From: VFKU01 sp964411925
Lineage (GTDB): Bacteria > Hydrogenedentota > Hydrogenedentia > Hydrogenedentales > GCA-2746185
DNA length: 64,000 bases
NCBI GenBank assembly: GCA_964411925.1
Contig: CAYPNI010000002.1
Coordinates: forward strand, 4,234 to 68,233
Direction: 5' to 3'
Shown here: one piece after another, positions 54,447 through 63,134 of the stretch
Layout: each line of letters opens with the position of its first letter
Position numbering within the stretch: position 1 is the stretch's first letter
Notes under the pieces: generated by a model
The model's input: the letters and a program-made list of their open reading frames with translations, nothing else
What the model was told of the DNA's origin: nothing
Databases searched by the model: none
Position numbers and translations under genes: made by a program

Positions 54447-54887
54447 ATGAAGAAGATCGCAATCTTCGCGGCCGTGATGGTAGTTGGCGCGGGCGTCGCT
54501 CTCGCGAGCACGCTTAACGTTCCGTTCTTCCTCGACAACCAGTCCAACAACGCGGGCTCGACCGGCGTTGTGGGTCGTATCGGCGTCAAGGAAGGCAGCG
54601 GTTCGGACCAGACGATTACCGTCATCTACACCGCGTTGAGCTCGAGCGGCACGCCGACGGACCAGACGGTCACGTTCGTACTGGGCGCGAACCAGCAGGT
54701 TCGCTGGAACCCGGTGCAGAGCAACTCGGCGGAGGCCAGCGGTGCGGGTTCGGCAGTGCCGAACATGAGCATCGCCGGTCGTACGGCGGGTAGCGCGAAA
54801 GTCATCGGTACGTCGATCTCCGGTAACTACTCGGAAATCGACTTGTCGCGTAGCTCGACGTCGATGCACGTGCTCCTTCCGCTCTAA
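54447..54887 (+). CDS. Small secreted protein of unknown function
   Basis: 146 residues. Signal peptide MKKIAIFAAVMVVGAGVALAS; the mature protein is about 125 residues, Ser/Thr/Gly/Asn-rich, almost free of Lys/Arg, and beta-rich (TLNVPFFLDNQSNNAGSTGV, DQTITVIYTALSSSGT, QTVTFVLGANQQVRW). Consensus promoter, a long leader, a very strong Shine-Dalgarno (GGGAGGAGGTG) and an intrinsic terminator suggest abundant expression. Could be a surface-layer, matrix or appendage component; no family recognised. GTG 54435 is a possible alternative start. Confidence 0.78.
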   Translation: MKKIAIFAAVMVVGAGVALASTLNVPFFLDNQSNNAGSTGVVGRIGVKEGSGSDQTITVIYTALSSSGTPTDQTVTFVLGANQQVRWNPVQSNSAEASGAGSAVPNMSIAGRTAGSAKVIGTSISGNYSEIDLSRSSTSMHVLLPL

Positions 54888-54937
54888 TCGAGACATCACA
54901 TTCGCTGGTTAGCGAGCGAGCCTGGAAAAAGTTTTTA

Positions 54938-54976
54938 AGGCGGGTATGTCGTGAGACATGCCCGCCTAGTTTTTTT
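54938..54976 (+). terminator. Intrinsic terminator of the secreted-protein gene
   Basis: 13-bp stem (54938-54950 with 54955-54967, one G-U pair) and GTGA tetraloop, followed by AGTTTTTTT. Very strong by pattern. Confidence 0.9.
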
Positions 54977-55021
54977 GTCGGCGGGGATTCGGCGTCAGGG
55001 GGACTGGCCCGGGCTATCGAA

Positions 55022-56629
55022 TCAGGCGGGTTTGCGGGTGACCACGGACGGGATGATTCGCGTGCGCAACAGCAAGAACTCGATGCTGTCGATGAGGGCT
55101 TCATAGGACGCAGCAATGATGTTCTCGGAGACGCCGACGGTGTACCAGGCGTCCCTGGCGTCGCCGGACTCGATCAAGACCCGGGTTTTGGCGCGCGTGC
55201 CCGATCGGCTGTCCAGGATGCGGACCTTGTAATCCTCGAGTTTGAGATCCGAAATCTCCGGATACGTTTCCAATAGGGCCTTGCGCAAGGCCTTGTCCAA
55301 TGCGTCTACCGGGCCCTCGCCCTCGGCAGCCGTATGCATCCTCTGACCGCTCGGCAGGATGAGTTTGATGGTCGCCTCCGAGACGTTTTCGCCGTTGTGT
55401 ATGCGGCCCGAAACGCTGGTGTGGAACCCGTCCACGGTGAAGAACGGCTGGTGCATTCCCAGCGTCCGGCGAATCAGCAACTCGAGTGAGGCGTCCGCGC
55501 CTTCGTATTCGTAGCCTTCGCTCTCGAGGTTCTTGATGTGGTCGAGGATTCGGCGGGTGACCGGGGCGTGACGGTCGAGCTCGATGCCGAACTCTTTGGC
55601 CTTCTCGAGCACGCTGGAGCGACCCGCGACTTCGCTGACGGGGATGTGCGTCCGGTTGCCCACGAGGACGGGGTCGATGTGTTCGTAGCTCGACTTGACC
55701 TTGCGCACGGCGTCCGCGTGCATGCCGCCCTTGTGCGTGAATGCGTCCCGGCCGACGAACGGATCGGAGTCGCGCGGAACCATGTTGGCCAGTTCGGCGA
55801 CGAGGTGGCTCAGAGACGTGAGGCCGGCGAGTTGAGCCGGGGCAATGACCTCGCATCCCATCTTGAGCTGAAGGATGGGCACGATCGAGCACAAGTTGGC
55901 GTTGCCCGTTCGCTCGCCGTAGCCATTGATGGTTCCCTGTACCTGTACGGCGCCTTCGCGGACGGCGCGAACGCTGTTGGCGACGCCGCAGCCGCAGTCG
56001 TTGTGGGCGTGGATGCCCAGGGGAGTATCGGGCACGGCAGCGCGGACGCGGTGCATGGCGCCGGCGATCTCCTCGGGCAAGCGGCCGCCGTTGGTGTCGC
56101 AGAGAATGAGGATCTCCGCACCGGCGCTGCGCGCCCGCTGAAGGACGGCGAGCGCATAGTCGGCGTCCTCGGCGAACCCGTCGAAGAAATGCTCGGCGTC
56201 GAAAAAGACGCGCCGGCCGTTCGACTTGAGATACTCAACTGAGTCTGCTATCAGGGCCAGATTCTCGTCCAGCGTGACCCGCAAGACTTCTCGCGCCTGG
56301 GTGGGGGAAGACTTGGCGAAAATGGTGACCACGTCGGTGCGCGCGCTGAGAAGCGCCGCGAGATTGCCATCGTCTTCCGGGGCGACGCTGGGGTGGCGCG
56401 TGCTTCCGAAGGCCGCCATTTTCGAAGTTTTGAGGCCGAGGTCGCGCGCGCGTTCGAAGAGTTCGACGGCCTTGGGGTTCGAGCCAGGCTGGCCTCCTTC
56501 GATGTAGGCGGCGCCGAACGCGTCGAGCGCCTTGACGACGCGGAGCTGGTCCTCGGGCGAGAACTTGATTCCGGGGCCCTGGGCGCCATCGCGAAGCGTG
56601 ACGTCGTAGATGTCGACTTTTTGGGCCAC
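55022..56629 (-). CDS. cimA: Citramalate synthase
   Basis: 535 residues, GTG start. Joins pyruvate and acetyl-CoA to (R)-citramalate for isoleucine synthesis without threonine. HMGL-like TIM barrel with YDVTLRDGAQGPGI, LCDTNGGRLPEEI and GIHAHNDCGCGVANS, then a linker and the LeuA allosteric domain (about 395-520, FHTSVSGRIHNGENVSEATI). GGQPGSNPKA and length separate it from leuA. Feedback control by isoleucine through the C-terminal domain is usual for the family. Confidence 0.92.
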   Translation of the reverse strand: MAQKVDIYDVTLRDGAQGPGIKFSPEDQLRVVKALDAFGAAYIEGGQPGSNPKAVELFERARDLGLKTSKMAAFGSTRHPSVAPEDDGNLAALLSARTDVVTIFAKSSPTQAREVLRVTLDENLALIADSVEYLKSNGRRVFFDAEHFFDGFAEDADYALAVLQRARSAGAEILILCDTNGGRLPEEIAGAMHRVRAAVPDTPLGIHAHNDCGCGVANSVRAVREGAVQVQGTINGYGERTGNANLCSIVPILQLKMGCEVIAPAQLAGLTSLSHLVAELANMVPRDSDPFVGRDAFTHKGGMHADAVRKVKSSYEHIDPVLVGNRTHIPVSEVAGRSSVLEKAKEFGIELDRHAPVTRRILDHIKNLESEGYEYEGADASLELLIRRTLGMHQPFFTVDGFHTSVSGRIHNGENVSEATIKLILPSGQRMHTAAEGEGPVDALDKALRKALLETYPEISDLKLEDYKVRILDSRSGTRAKTRVLIESGDARDAWYTVGVSENIIAASYEALIDSIEFLLLRTRIIPSVVTRKPA

Positions 56630-56670
56630 GGCGGTCTATAAGCCTCGGGAATGGGCGTAAAAACGGGGCA

Positions 56671-57900
56671 TTATGCCACAGGCTGGGCCGCCAACTCGCG
56701 TTGCCGGATCATCGCGGGGACCAGTTCGAAACCCTTGGGGAAGAGGACGCCGGCGCGCGCGGCTTCGCGCTCGTGATACTCCGTGAGACCGTTGGCGACG
56801 ATTCCGGGACCATACAGAACGAACGGAACGGGGCCGGGCGCGTGCGTGCGCGAGGCGATCGAGGTCACATGGTCGGGTGCGATGACGACGCGCACATCCC
56901 CACGATCGCGGGCGAAGTCGAGGCACGGCGCAACCACCTTCGCGTCGAAATCCTCGATCGCCTGCAGCTTGAGATCGGCACGGCCTTGATGGGCGGTCTC
57001 GTCGGGCGCTTCGACGTGGAGATAGGCGAAATCGTGGCGGTCGAGCGCCCGCAGGGCGGCGTCGACTTTTCCGTCGTAATTCGTGTCCAGATAACCGGTT
57101 ACGCCTGGCACCCGGAGCACCTCGAAACCGGCGCAGTGACCGATTCCGTTGACGAGGTCCACGGCCGAAACGACGGCACCGGAGATGCCGAACCGGTCCC
57201 GGTAGGGGGCGAGCCGAGGCGCGCCGCCCTGTCCCCAGAGCCAGATGCTGGTGGCCGGTAAGTGGCCCGCGTCGATGCGCCGGCCATGGAGCGGATGGGC
57301 GGCGAGGACCCCGCGCGAGGCGTCCATCAGGTCTAGAATTATAGAACTATTGTTTCCGTTTGGTATATAGTTAGAATACTCTTGATCTGTTATATCATGA
57401 GGCGGGGTGCACCGGAGCGCGCGCAGGTCCGCGAGTGCGGCGCGATCGGCGCGGATAAGACATAGGTTCCGGTAGCTGACCCCGGGGACGAAGCGGATGT
57501 CGGGCGTGCCGAGGGACTCATTGAGCGCGCCGATGAGTTCGCGCGACTCCTCCGAGGTGATATGATCGGCGGTGAAATCCTTCATTCGGCCGTCCGCGAG
57601 CGTGACGAGATTGCAGCGGAAGACCAGTTCGTCGTCGCCGGGGACGATTCCCTGGTTGGCGGCCTCGAGCGGTGCGCGGCCGGTGAACGATTCGGCTGGG
57701 TCATAGCCGAAGCACGAGAGGTTTCCGATGTCGCTGCCGGCGGCGAACCCGTCCGGGATCGGGCAGAAGAGTCCCGAGATTCCCTCGCGGGCGGCCCGGT
57801 CCATCGCTGGCGTGTTGGCCGCTTCGAGTGGTGTGCGGTTGCCTAGTTCTGCGAGGGGGAAATCGGCCATGCCGTCGCCGAGCAGTACGATGAACTTCAC
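56671..57900 (-). CDS. ApgM-type 2,3-bisphosphoglycerate-independent phosphoglycerate mutase family protein
   Basis: 409 residues. Alkaline-phosphatase-superfamily mutase: MKFIVLLGDGMAD, the phospho-acceptor region AAGSDIGNLSCFGYDP (Ser55), YLHVEAPDETAHQGR and VVIAPDHVTS. The archaeal-type ApgM group also contains proteins annotated as ThrB-like homoserine kinases, and position next to cimA makes amino-acid metabolism as plausible as glycolysis. An internal segment (57333-57400) is strikingly AT-rich. Confidence 0.85.
   Translation of the reverse strand: MKFIVLLGDGMADFPLAELGNRTPLEAANTPAMDRAAREGISGLFCPIPDGFAAGSDIGNLSCFGYDPAESFTGRAPLEAANQGIVPGDDELVFRCNLVTLADGRMKDFTADHITSEESRELIGALNESLGTPDIRFVPGVSYRNLCLIRADRAALADLRALRCTPPHDITDQEYSNYIPNGNNSSIILDLMDASRGVLAAHPLHGRRIDAGHLPATSIWLWGQGGAPRLAPYRDRFGISGAVVSAVDLVNGIGHCAGFEVLRVPGVTGYLDTNYDGKVDAALRALDRHDFAYLHVEAPDETAHQGRADLKLQAIEDFDAKVVAPCLDFARDRGDVRVVIAPDHVTSIASRTHAPGPVPFVLYGPGIVANGLTEYHEREAARAGVLFPKGFELVPAMIRQRELAAQPVA
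57333..57400. other. AT-rich patch inside the ApgM-like gene
   Basis: About 68 nt that are roughly 70% A+T in a GC-rich gene, still in frame and encoding PHDITDQEYSNYIPNGNNSS with rare AT-ending codons. It contains TATATAGTT (57364-57372), also present in the candidate origin at 58901-58909. Confidence 0.7.
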
Positions 57901-57987
57901 GATGGTCGGGTCCTCTTATGGGGTGTTGGGAGGTGGCTAATCTACGTATTTCGAGAGGCACGGTGCAAGGTTTTCTGCGGGTGATCG

Positions 57988-58674
57988 ATGTCTGCGAACT
58001 GGCCTAAGACGCTGGCCGCCCTGCGCCTGCTGAGAGATTGCTGCCCGATTCCCGCGGAGGACGAGTATTTGGGGTTTTGCGATCGGTACCAGCAGCTTTG
58101 TTCCACGTGGAACCCAGCCGCAAAGCTCCTGTCCAAGATCGACATTGAGAACCGGTTCGACGCGCATATTTCAGACTCGCTGAGTCTACTTCCGTACGTT
58201 CGGGCCGCGATCAGCGCCGGCGTGCAAGAGTATGTCGATATCGGACCTGGAGCCGGGTTCCCCGCGGTGCCCATTCTGGCGGCTGGCATCGAAGTCCAGA
58301 CTCGCCTGATCGAAAGGAGTGCCAAGAAGTGCGAGTTCTTGGGACTGGCCGTCGCACGCCTCGGACTTGCAGCGGTCTCGCTTGTTCAGGCGGAGTATCC
58401 GCACTACGCCGCAACCAGCAGCCCGAAGGTCTATACAGCTCGAGCGACAGACAATCCTGATACGCTCGATGAGCGACTAATGGAGCGTCTGCTCGACACT
58501 GACCTATACCTTGCCCAGCGGGCGGTGAACGTGACACGTTCCGGGCTGAGCTCATTCAAAATTCAAGATGCGTTCGATCGGCATTCACTCCGCCGATCGG
58601 AATTGTATGTCGTGAGTCAGACGACGATGATTGAGAGGTTCCACGTGGAACCTGTCCTTCTACCCTTCCGCTGA
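57988..58674 (+). CDS. rsmG: 16S rRNA (guanine-N7) methyltransferase RsmG-like
   Basis: 228 residues. The GidB/RsmG pattern is visible: NRFDAHISDSLSLLP, the SAM motif DIGPGAGFPAVPILA (usual GSGAGFPGIP) and LIERSAKKCEFL. The C-terminal part after about 140 is more divergent than normal. Methylates G527 of 16S rRNA. rsmG is often near the origin together with parAB; here two parS-type palindromes lie inside the gene itself. Confidence 0.82.
   Translation: MSANWPKTLAALRLLRDCCPIPAEDEYLGFCDRYQQLCSTWNPAAKLLSKIDIENRFDAHISDSLSLLPYVRAAISAGVQEYVDIGPGAGFPAVPILAAGIEVQTRLIERSAKKCEFLGLAVARLGLAAVSLVQAEYPHYAATSSPKVYTARATDNPDTLDERLMERLLDTDLYLAQRAVNVTRSGLSSFKIQDAFDRHSLRRSELYVVSQTTMIERFHVEPVLLPFR
58100..58113. 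promoter_or_regulatory. parS-like centromere site 1
   Basis: Perfect 14-bp palindrome GTTCCACGTGGAAC, the form of ParB-binding parS used in several GC-rich bacteria. It lies within rsmG codons. Confidence 0.8.
58638..58651. promoter_or_regulatory. parS-like centromere site 2
   Basis: Second identical GTTCCACGTGGAAC, 538 bp from the first, near the 3' end of rsmG (encoding RFHVEP). Confidence 0.8.
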
Positions 58675-58692
58675 GTCATGCACTCGCGAAAA

Positions 58693-58701
58693 CTATCCAC
58701 A
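58693..58701 (+). promoter_or_regulatory. DnaA box (near consensus)
   Basis: CTATCCACA, one mismatch to TTATCCACA. Confidence 0.5.
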
Positions 58702-58807
58702 GCGCGATCCCGTCCACCGCGGCTATACAGAGGGGTCGGTTTTTCACCATGCCACAACGAACGGAATCCAACACCGGTGTCAGAAGGAAAGCCCGACGCG
58801 GCCCGAC

Positions 58808-58816
58808 TTATCCACA
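58808..58816 (+). promoter_or_regulatory. DnaA box (perfect consensus)
   Basis: TTATCCACA exactly, 115 nt from the near-consensus box and about 70 nt before the AT-rich stretch, same orientation. Confidence 0.65.
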
Positions 58817-58983
58817 AACCGTCCACGAGAACGCTGATTCCGAGAGAACATGACTCGATCGGAGCGAAATCGATGCATTCGTAACCTATATAACTATCTC
58901 TATATAGTTCGCGATTGCCTTCCCGACCGCCTCCTTGTGATTCAATGCCCGTTCGCGACCTGCGAACGAAGGAGGATGCATCC

Positions 58984-59772
58984 GTGAAACCGATTCCAAG
59001 CAACTCTTGGTTCCCGCTACTGGGGCTTGCGTGCGCGCTGCTGTCCGCCTGGGACGCCCGCGGCGCGGAGTGGGACCACGTCCACGTCCTCGCGCCGGAC
59101 ACGGCAGAAGCGGCCGAGTGGTATGCCAAGCACTTCAATGGCGAGGTGACCAAGGCGGGGCCATTCGACGCCGTAGTATTCGGCGGTTGCCTCGTAAAGT
59201 TTCGAAGGAGCGTTGCCGAGACGCGCGGCAGCGAGGGATCGGCCATCGACCATCTCGGCTTCTCGGTGCCGGATCTGGCCGCGAAAATGGCCGAATTAAA
59301 GGCCGCCGGCGTAGCGGTGGTCGCGGAGCCAAAGCGGATCGAATCCGCGGGATTCAGTTACGCCTTCGTGGCCGATCCGTGGGGGACGCGCATCGAGGTG
59401 TTGGACGATGCGGACCTGCAGGGGTTTCACCACCTGCACCTGAAGTCACCGGATCCTTCCGCAACAGTTAAATGGTATTCCGAAATGTTCGGCGGCGAAA
59501 TCGTGACGTTTAAGGGGATGGCCGCGTTGCCCGCGATTCGCTACGAGGGTATGTGGCTGGTGGTGCAACAGGGCGAGGGCGTCGAGCCCTCCACGGGGCA
59601 TTCCATCGACCATCTGGGCTGGAAATTTGGGGATTTCGACGCCGCGTTGGGCCGACTTCGGGCGGCGGGCGTCAGGTTCGCGACAGAGCCGCAGCCGGCG
59701 GAACGGCCCACGATGGCCTACATCCTGGGGCCGGATGACGTGAAGATCGAGGTCGTCCGGGCGGCCGAGTGA
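58984..59772 (+). CDS. Exported two-domain VOC (glyoxalase-like) protein
   Basis: 262 residues from GTG 58984 (GGAGG at 58971-58975). Signal peptide through DARGAE, then two vicinal-oxygen-chelate domains (about 29-140 and 145-260): WDHVHVLAPDTAEAAEWYAKHF, DHLGFSVPDL, DPWGTRIEVLDD; and HHLHLKSPDPSATVKWYSEMF, DHLGWKFGDF, GPDDVKIEVV. His/Glu metal ligands appear conserved in both. Substrate unknown; periplasmic. Confidence 0.85.
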   Translation: MKPIPSNSWFPLLGLACALLSAWDARGAEWDHVHVLAPDTAEAAEWYAKHFNGEVTKAGPFDAVVFGGCLVKFRRSVAETRGSEGSAIDHLGFSVPDLAAKMAELKAAGVAVVAEPKRIESAGFSYAFVADPWGTRIEVLDDADLQGFHHLHLKSPDPSATVKWYSEMFGGEIVTFKGMAALPAIRYEGMWLVVQQGEGVEPSTGHSIDHLGWKFGDFDAALGRLRAAGVRFATEPQPAERPTMAYILGPDDVKIEVVRAAE

Positions 59773-59781
59773 AGGTGGCTC

Positions 59782-60873
59782 CTAGCGGGTCGACGGGATC
59801 TCGTGGGTCAGGCAGTGAAGAGTGCCGAGGCCCCAGACAAGATCGACGGCGTGGATGCCGACGACGGCGCGTTTGGGAAAGAGTTCGGCGAGGATGCCCA
59901 GAGCGACGCGATCGTTCGGGTCGTTGAAGGTCGGGACGAGGATGCGATTATTGGCGATGTAGAAGTTGGCGTAGCTGGCGGGGAGGCGGACGCCGTCGAA
60001 GGACAGCGGGGCGGGCATGGGCAGATCGACGACGTCGATCTTGCGGCCGTCGGCATCGGTGGCGCCCTGGAGCCGTTCGCGGTTCTCGGCCAGGGGGCGG
60101 TAGTTCGCGTCTCGGCGGTTCGACTCGCGACATAGTACAACAGTATTTCGATTCACGAACCGGGCGAGATCGTCCACGTGTCCATGGGTGTCGTCACCGG
60201 CGATGCCGCGCCCCAGCCAGAGGACTTTTCGGATGCCGAGATATTCGGCGAACACCGCCTCGTAGTCCGCGCGGTTGAAGCCAGGATTTCGGACCTGGGT
60301 CCGCGGGTCGAGCAGGCACTCCTCGGTCGTCAGCAGCGTGCCGGCGCCGTTTCCGTCGATGGCGCCACCCTCGAGGACGACGTGCCGGCGGGCGTGAATC
60401 GCCTTTAGAACCGGGGCTTTCAGGCGTTGTCCGAGGAGCCGGGGGACCTTCGCGTCGCGCCGCCAATCGGGGTACTTGGCCCAGGCGTTGAACGCGAAGT
60501 GGACGGCCTGGAGCGACGTTCTCCCCGAGGTCTTCTTCCGGACGAACGCCGGGCTGCAATCGCGCATCCAGCCGCGATCGAGGCGCGCGGGGATGAACAC
60601 GACGCGGGCCAGATCGACCCCGGCCCGCTGCAGGATCGCGGCGATTTTGGGGCGTTCGCGCCGGGACGGGATGAGCAGGTGCACAGGTTCGGACGGGGAT
60701 AGGGCACGAATGATTTCTGCGAACACCCAGGGGATGGGTTCGAACTTTCCGGGCCAATCGGCGCGATTCACGGGCCAGGCAAGGAGCGTGGCCTGGTGGG
60801 GCTCCCACTCGGCGGGAAAGCGGTAGCCGTGGGAGTTGAGGGAGCGGCGCTCGGCGGCTGCGAGACTGGTCAC
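59782..60873 (-). CDS. aguA: Agmatine deiminase
   Basis: 363 residues, converts agmatine to N-carbamoylputrescine. Guanidino-modifying fold motifs: WPVNRADWPGKF, EGGAIDGNGAGTLLTTEECLL, GDDTHGHVDDLARFV and the active-site Cys354 in GTLHCLTHEIPS. ATG overlaps the stop of aguB by 4 nt. Together they make putrescine from agmatine. Confidence 0.93.
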   Translation of the reverse strand: MTSLAAAERRSLNSHGYRFPAEWEPHQATLLAWPVNRADWPGKFEPIPWVFAEIIRALSPSEPVHLLIPSRRERPKIAAILQRAGVDLARVVFIPARLDRGWMRDCSPAFVRKKTSGRTSLQAVHFAFNAWAKYPDWRRDAKVPRLLGQRLKAPVLKAIHARRHVVLEGGAIDGNGAGTLLTTEECLLDPRTQVRNPGFNRADYEAVFAEYLGIRKVLWLGRGIAGDDTHGHVDDLARFVNRNTVVLCRESNRRDANYRPLAENRERLQGATDADGRKIDVVDLPMPAPLSFDGVRLPASYANFYIANNRILVPTFNDPNDRVALGILAELFPKRAVVGIHAVDLVWGLGTLHCLTHEIPSTR

Positions 60874-61760
60874 GTTTCGTCGATGAAGCGGCGAGTGATG
60901 TCGCCGTAGGCGTCGATGCGGCGGTCGCGGAGGAAGGGCCAGTTGCGGCGAATGGTCTCGAGGTGGTCGAGATCGATCTGTGCGATGAGGACCTCCTCCT
61001 TGTCCGTTGACGCTTCGGCGATGACCACGCCCTGCGGGTCGGCGATGAACGACGTGCCCCAGAACTCAAGGCCGGCCTGCTCGGCGACGGGCCGCTCGAA
61101 GCCGACCCGGTTGACCGCGGCGACATAGACGCCGTTGGCGATGGCGTGGCCGCGCTGGACGGTCATCCAGGCGTCGCGCTGGGCCGCGCCGTACTGGGCC
61201 TTCTCGTGCGGGTGCCAGCCGATGGCGGTCGGGTAGAAGATCACCGCGGCGCCGCGGAGCGCCGTGAGCCGGGCGGCCTCCGGGTACCACTGGTCCCAGC
61301 AGATGAGCGTGCCGACGCGGCCGTACCGGGTGTCGAAGGCCTGGAAGCCGCGGTCGCCGGGTGCAAAGTAATATTTTTCATAGTACGCGGGATCGTCGGG
61401 GATATGCATCTTGCGGTACGTGCCGGCGACTTCGCCCGAGGCATCGATGATGACGACGCTGTTGTGATAGACGCCCGCAGCGCGCCGCTCGAACACCGGG
61501 ACCACTACCGCGACCTTGAGCTTCGCAGCAGCGGCCTGGAACGACCTGACGGTCTCGCCGTTGATCGATTCGGCGAGGTTGAACAGGTTGACGTCTTCCT
61601 TCTGGCAGAAATACTGCGTGCGGTAGAGCTCGGGCAGACAGACGACCTGCGCGCCTTCCTTCGCCGCCTTGGCGACCCATTCGAGGGCTTTTTGCGTGTT
61701 TTTGGCCGGGTCAGGGGAGATTTGAAGCTGCAGCAGGCCGATGGAGAAGGCGTTGGGCAA
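60870..61760 (-). CDS. aguB: N-carbamoylputrescine amidase
   Basis: 296 residues from TTG 61760 with GGAGG about 11 nt upstream; the frame is open to 62000 but that leader is not conserved. Nitrilase-superfamily triad Glu44 (LPELYRTQYF), Lys117 (YRKMHIPDDP) and Cys154 (LICWDQWYPE). The RTQYF and DQWYPE contexts are characteristic of AguB. First gene of the agu operon. Confidence 0.92.
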   Translation of the reverse strand: MPNAFSIGLLQLQISPDPAKNTQKALEWVAKAAKEGAQVVCLPELYRTQYFCQKEDVNLFNLAESINGETVRSFQAAAAKLKVAVVVPVFERRAAGVYHNSVVIIDASGEVAGTYRKMHIPDDPAYYEKYYFAPGDRGFQAFDTRYGRVGTLICWDQWYPEAARLTALRGAAVIFYPTAIGWHPHEKAQYGAAQRDAWMTVQRGHAIANGVYVAAVNRVGFERPVAEQAGLEFWGTSFIADPQGVVIAEASTDKEEVLIAQIDLDHLETIRRNWPFLRDRRIDAYGDITRRFIDET

Positions 61761-61971
61761 GGGTCGTGAATCCTCCGGGTGATTGGGGGCGAATGGTAGC
61801 AGATTGCGGGGCGGGAGATGGGAAGAATGGGAAGCAGGGGAGGTATGGGATTTCGAGTGGATAGAGTACGGCGATCGATGAGGGCTGCGGCTGTGAGCAC
61901 ACGGCTTCCAGTTTGCTTTGACTCGCAGCGTGGGGTGGTTGAGAATGCGGGAATCGATGGAGGGCGCGAAG

Positions 61972-63067
61972 ATGAGTCCATACAGCCGGCGGCAGTTCAT
62001 ACAGAGTGGGGCGGCGCTGATGGCCGCGGCGGCGGTGTCCGGGACGGTGGGGGCGCAGGTATCCGGGCGTAAGGTGAGACACGCGGTGATCGGGGTGGGC
62101 GGTCAGGGCCGAACGCACACGCGGACGTTCAGTTCGCTGGAGAATTGCGAAGTAGTGGCGCTGGCGGAAATCGATCCTGAGCGGTTGAAGCAAGGGCGGG
62201 CGNNNNNNNNNNNNNNNNNNNNNNNNNNNNNNNNNNNNNNNNNNNNNNNNNNNNNNNNNNNNNNNNNNNNNNNNNNNNNNNNNNNNNNNNNNNNNNNNNN
62301 NNTTCCTGCGAGACGGCGGGCTGGGCAAGGTGCGGATGGCGAAGGCGATCAACCATCAGTTGCGCGAGCCGATCGGGCGCGCGGGCAAGTCCCAGCCGCC
62401 CGAGGGCGTCAACTACGACCTGTGGGTGGGGCCGGGCGAGCTGCGACCGTTCACGGCGAACCGGTGGCACTACAACTGGCACTGGTTTTGGGACCTTGGC
62501 TGCGGCGACATCTCGAACGACGGGATTCACCAGATCGACGTGGCGCGGTGGGGCCTCGGCGTCGGGTATCCGAAGCGGATCACCGCGTCGGGCGGGCAGT
62601 TGTTTTACGACGACGATCACGAAACGCCCGATACGCAGGTGGTGACCTACGAGTACGACGATTGTTACCTGCTCTACGAGATGCGTCTTTGGACGAACTA
62701 CCCGATGGACGGACACACGAACGGCGACATTTTCTACGGCGACAAGGGCCGTCTGGATGTCGGCGGAGACGGCTGCATCGTGACGCTGAACGGCGAGGCG
62801 CCGCGCAAGCTAGGCGGCGGCGCGGACCTTCACCGGCACATGCAGAATTTCATCGATGCGGTGGCCGCGAACGACCCTGGAATGTTGAACGCGCCTGTGC
62901 AGGAAGGGGCCATTTCGGCGGCGCTCTGTCACCTGGGCAACGTGGCGACGCGGGCGGGCCGATCGCTGGTGTTTGACGCGGAGGCGGTCGAGTGCCGGGG
63001 CGATCCGGACGCGACGAAACTGCTCGGGCGGACGTATCGGGCGGGGTATGAGCTTCCCGTGGTCTGA
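61972..63067 (+). CDS. Tat-exported Gfo/Idh/MocA-family oxidoreductase, interrupted by an assembly gap
   Basis: N-terminal part: twin-arginine signal YSRRQFIQSGAALMAAAAV, then Rossmann start RHAVIGVGGQGRTHTRTFSS to residue 77. After the N-run, the C-terminal part reads from NHQLREPIGRAGKSQ through WDLGCGDISNDGIHQIDVARWGLG to the stop at 63067. The two parts are in different frames across 100 Ns because the N-count is arbitrary. The EKP region is missing, so the true gap is probably a few hundred bases. Planctomycete-type secreted oxidoreductase. Confidence 0.85.
62203..62302. other. Assembly gap (100 N)
   Basis: Exactly 100 unknown bases, a scaffolding placeholder. Confidence 0.99.
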
Positions 63068-63134
63068 CGCCTATTCGACGCGATGGGGACGAAGAGTTTG
63101 CTTCGTCGCGCACCCTGCTCGTCGTAGAGGCGGA

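Larger units (their letters stand above)
58675..58983. other. Candidate chromosomal replication origin (oriC)
   Basis: 309 nt without a gene, between rsmG and the VOC gene. Contains a perfect DnaA box TTATCCACA (58808-58816), a near-consensus box CTATCCACA (58693-58701), a weaker TTTTTCACC (58740-58748), and an AT-rich stretch (58882-58909) with direct repeat CTATATA (58886-58892, 58900-58906). Two parS sites lie just to the left. No dnaA, dnaN or parAB in the window, so this remains a prediction. Confidence 0.6.

Noticed and set aside
61801..61860. G-rich repeat text GGGAAGCAGGGGAGGTATG, similar to 24189-24208
   Set aside because: Short, purine-biased and only loosely matched; possibly a dispersed element but not enough to call.
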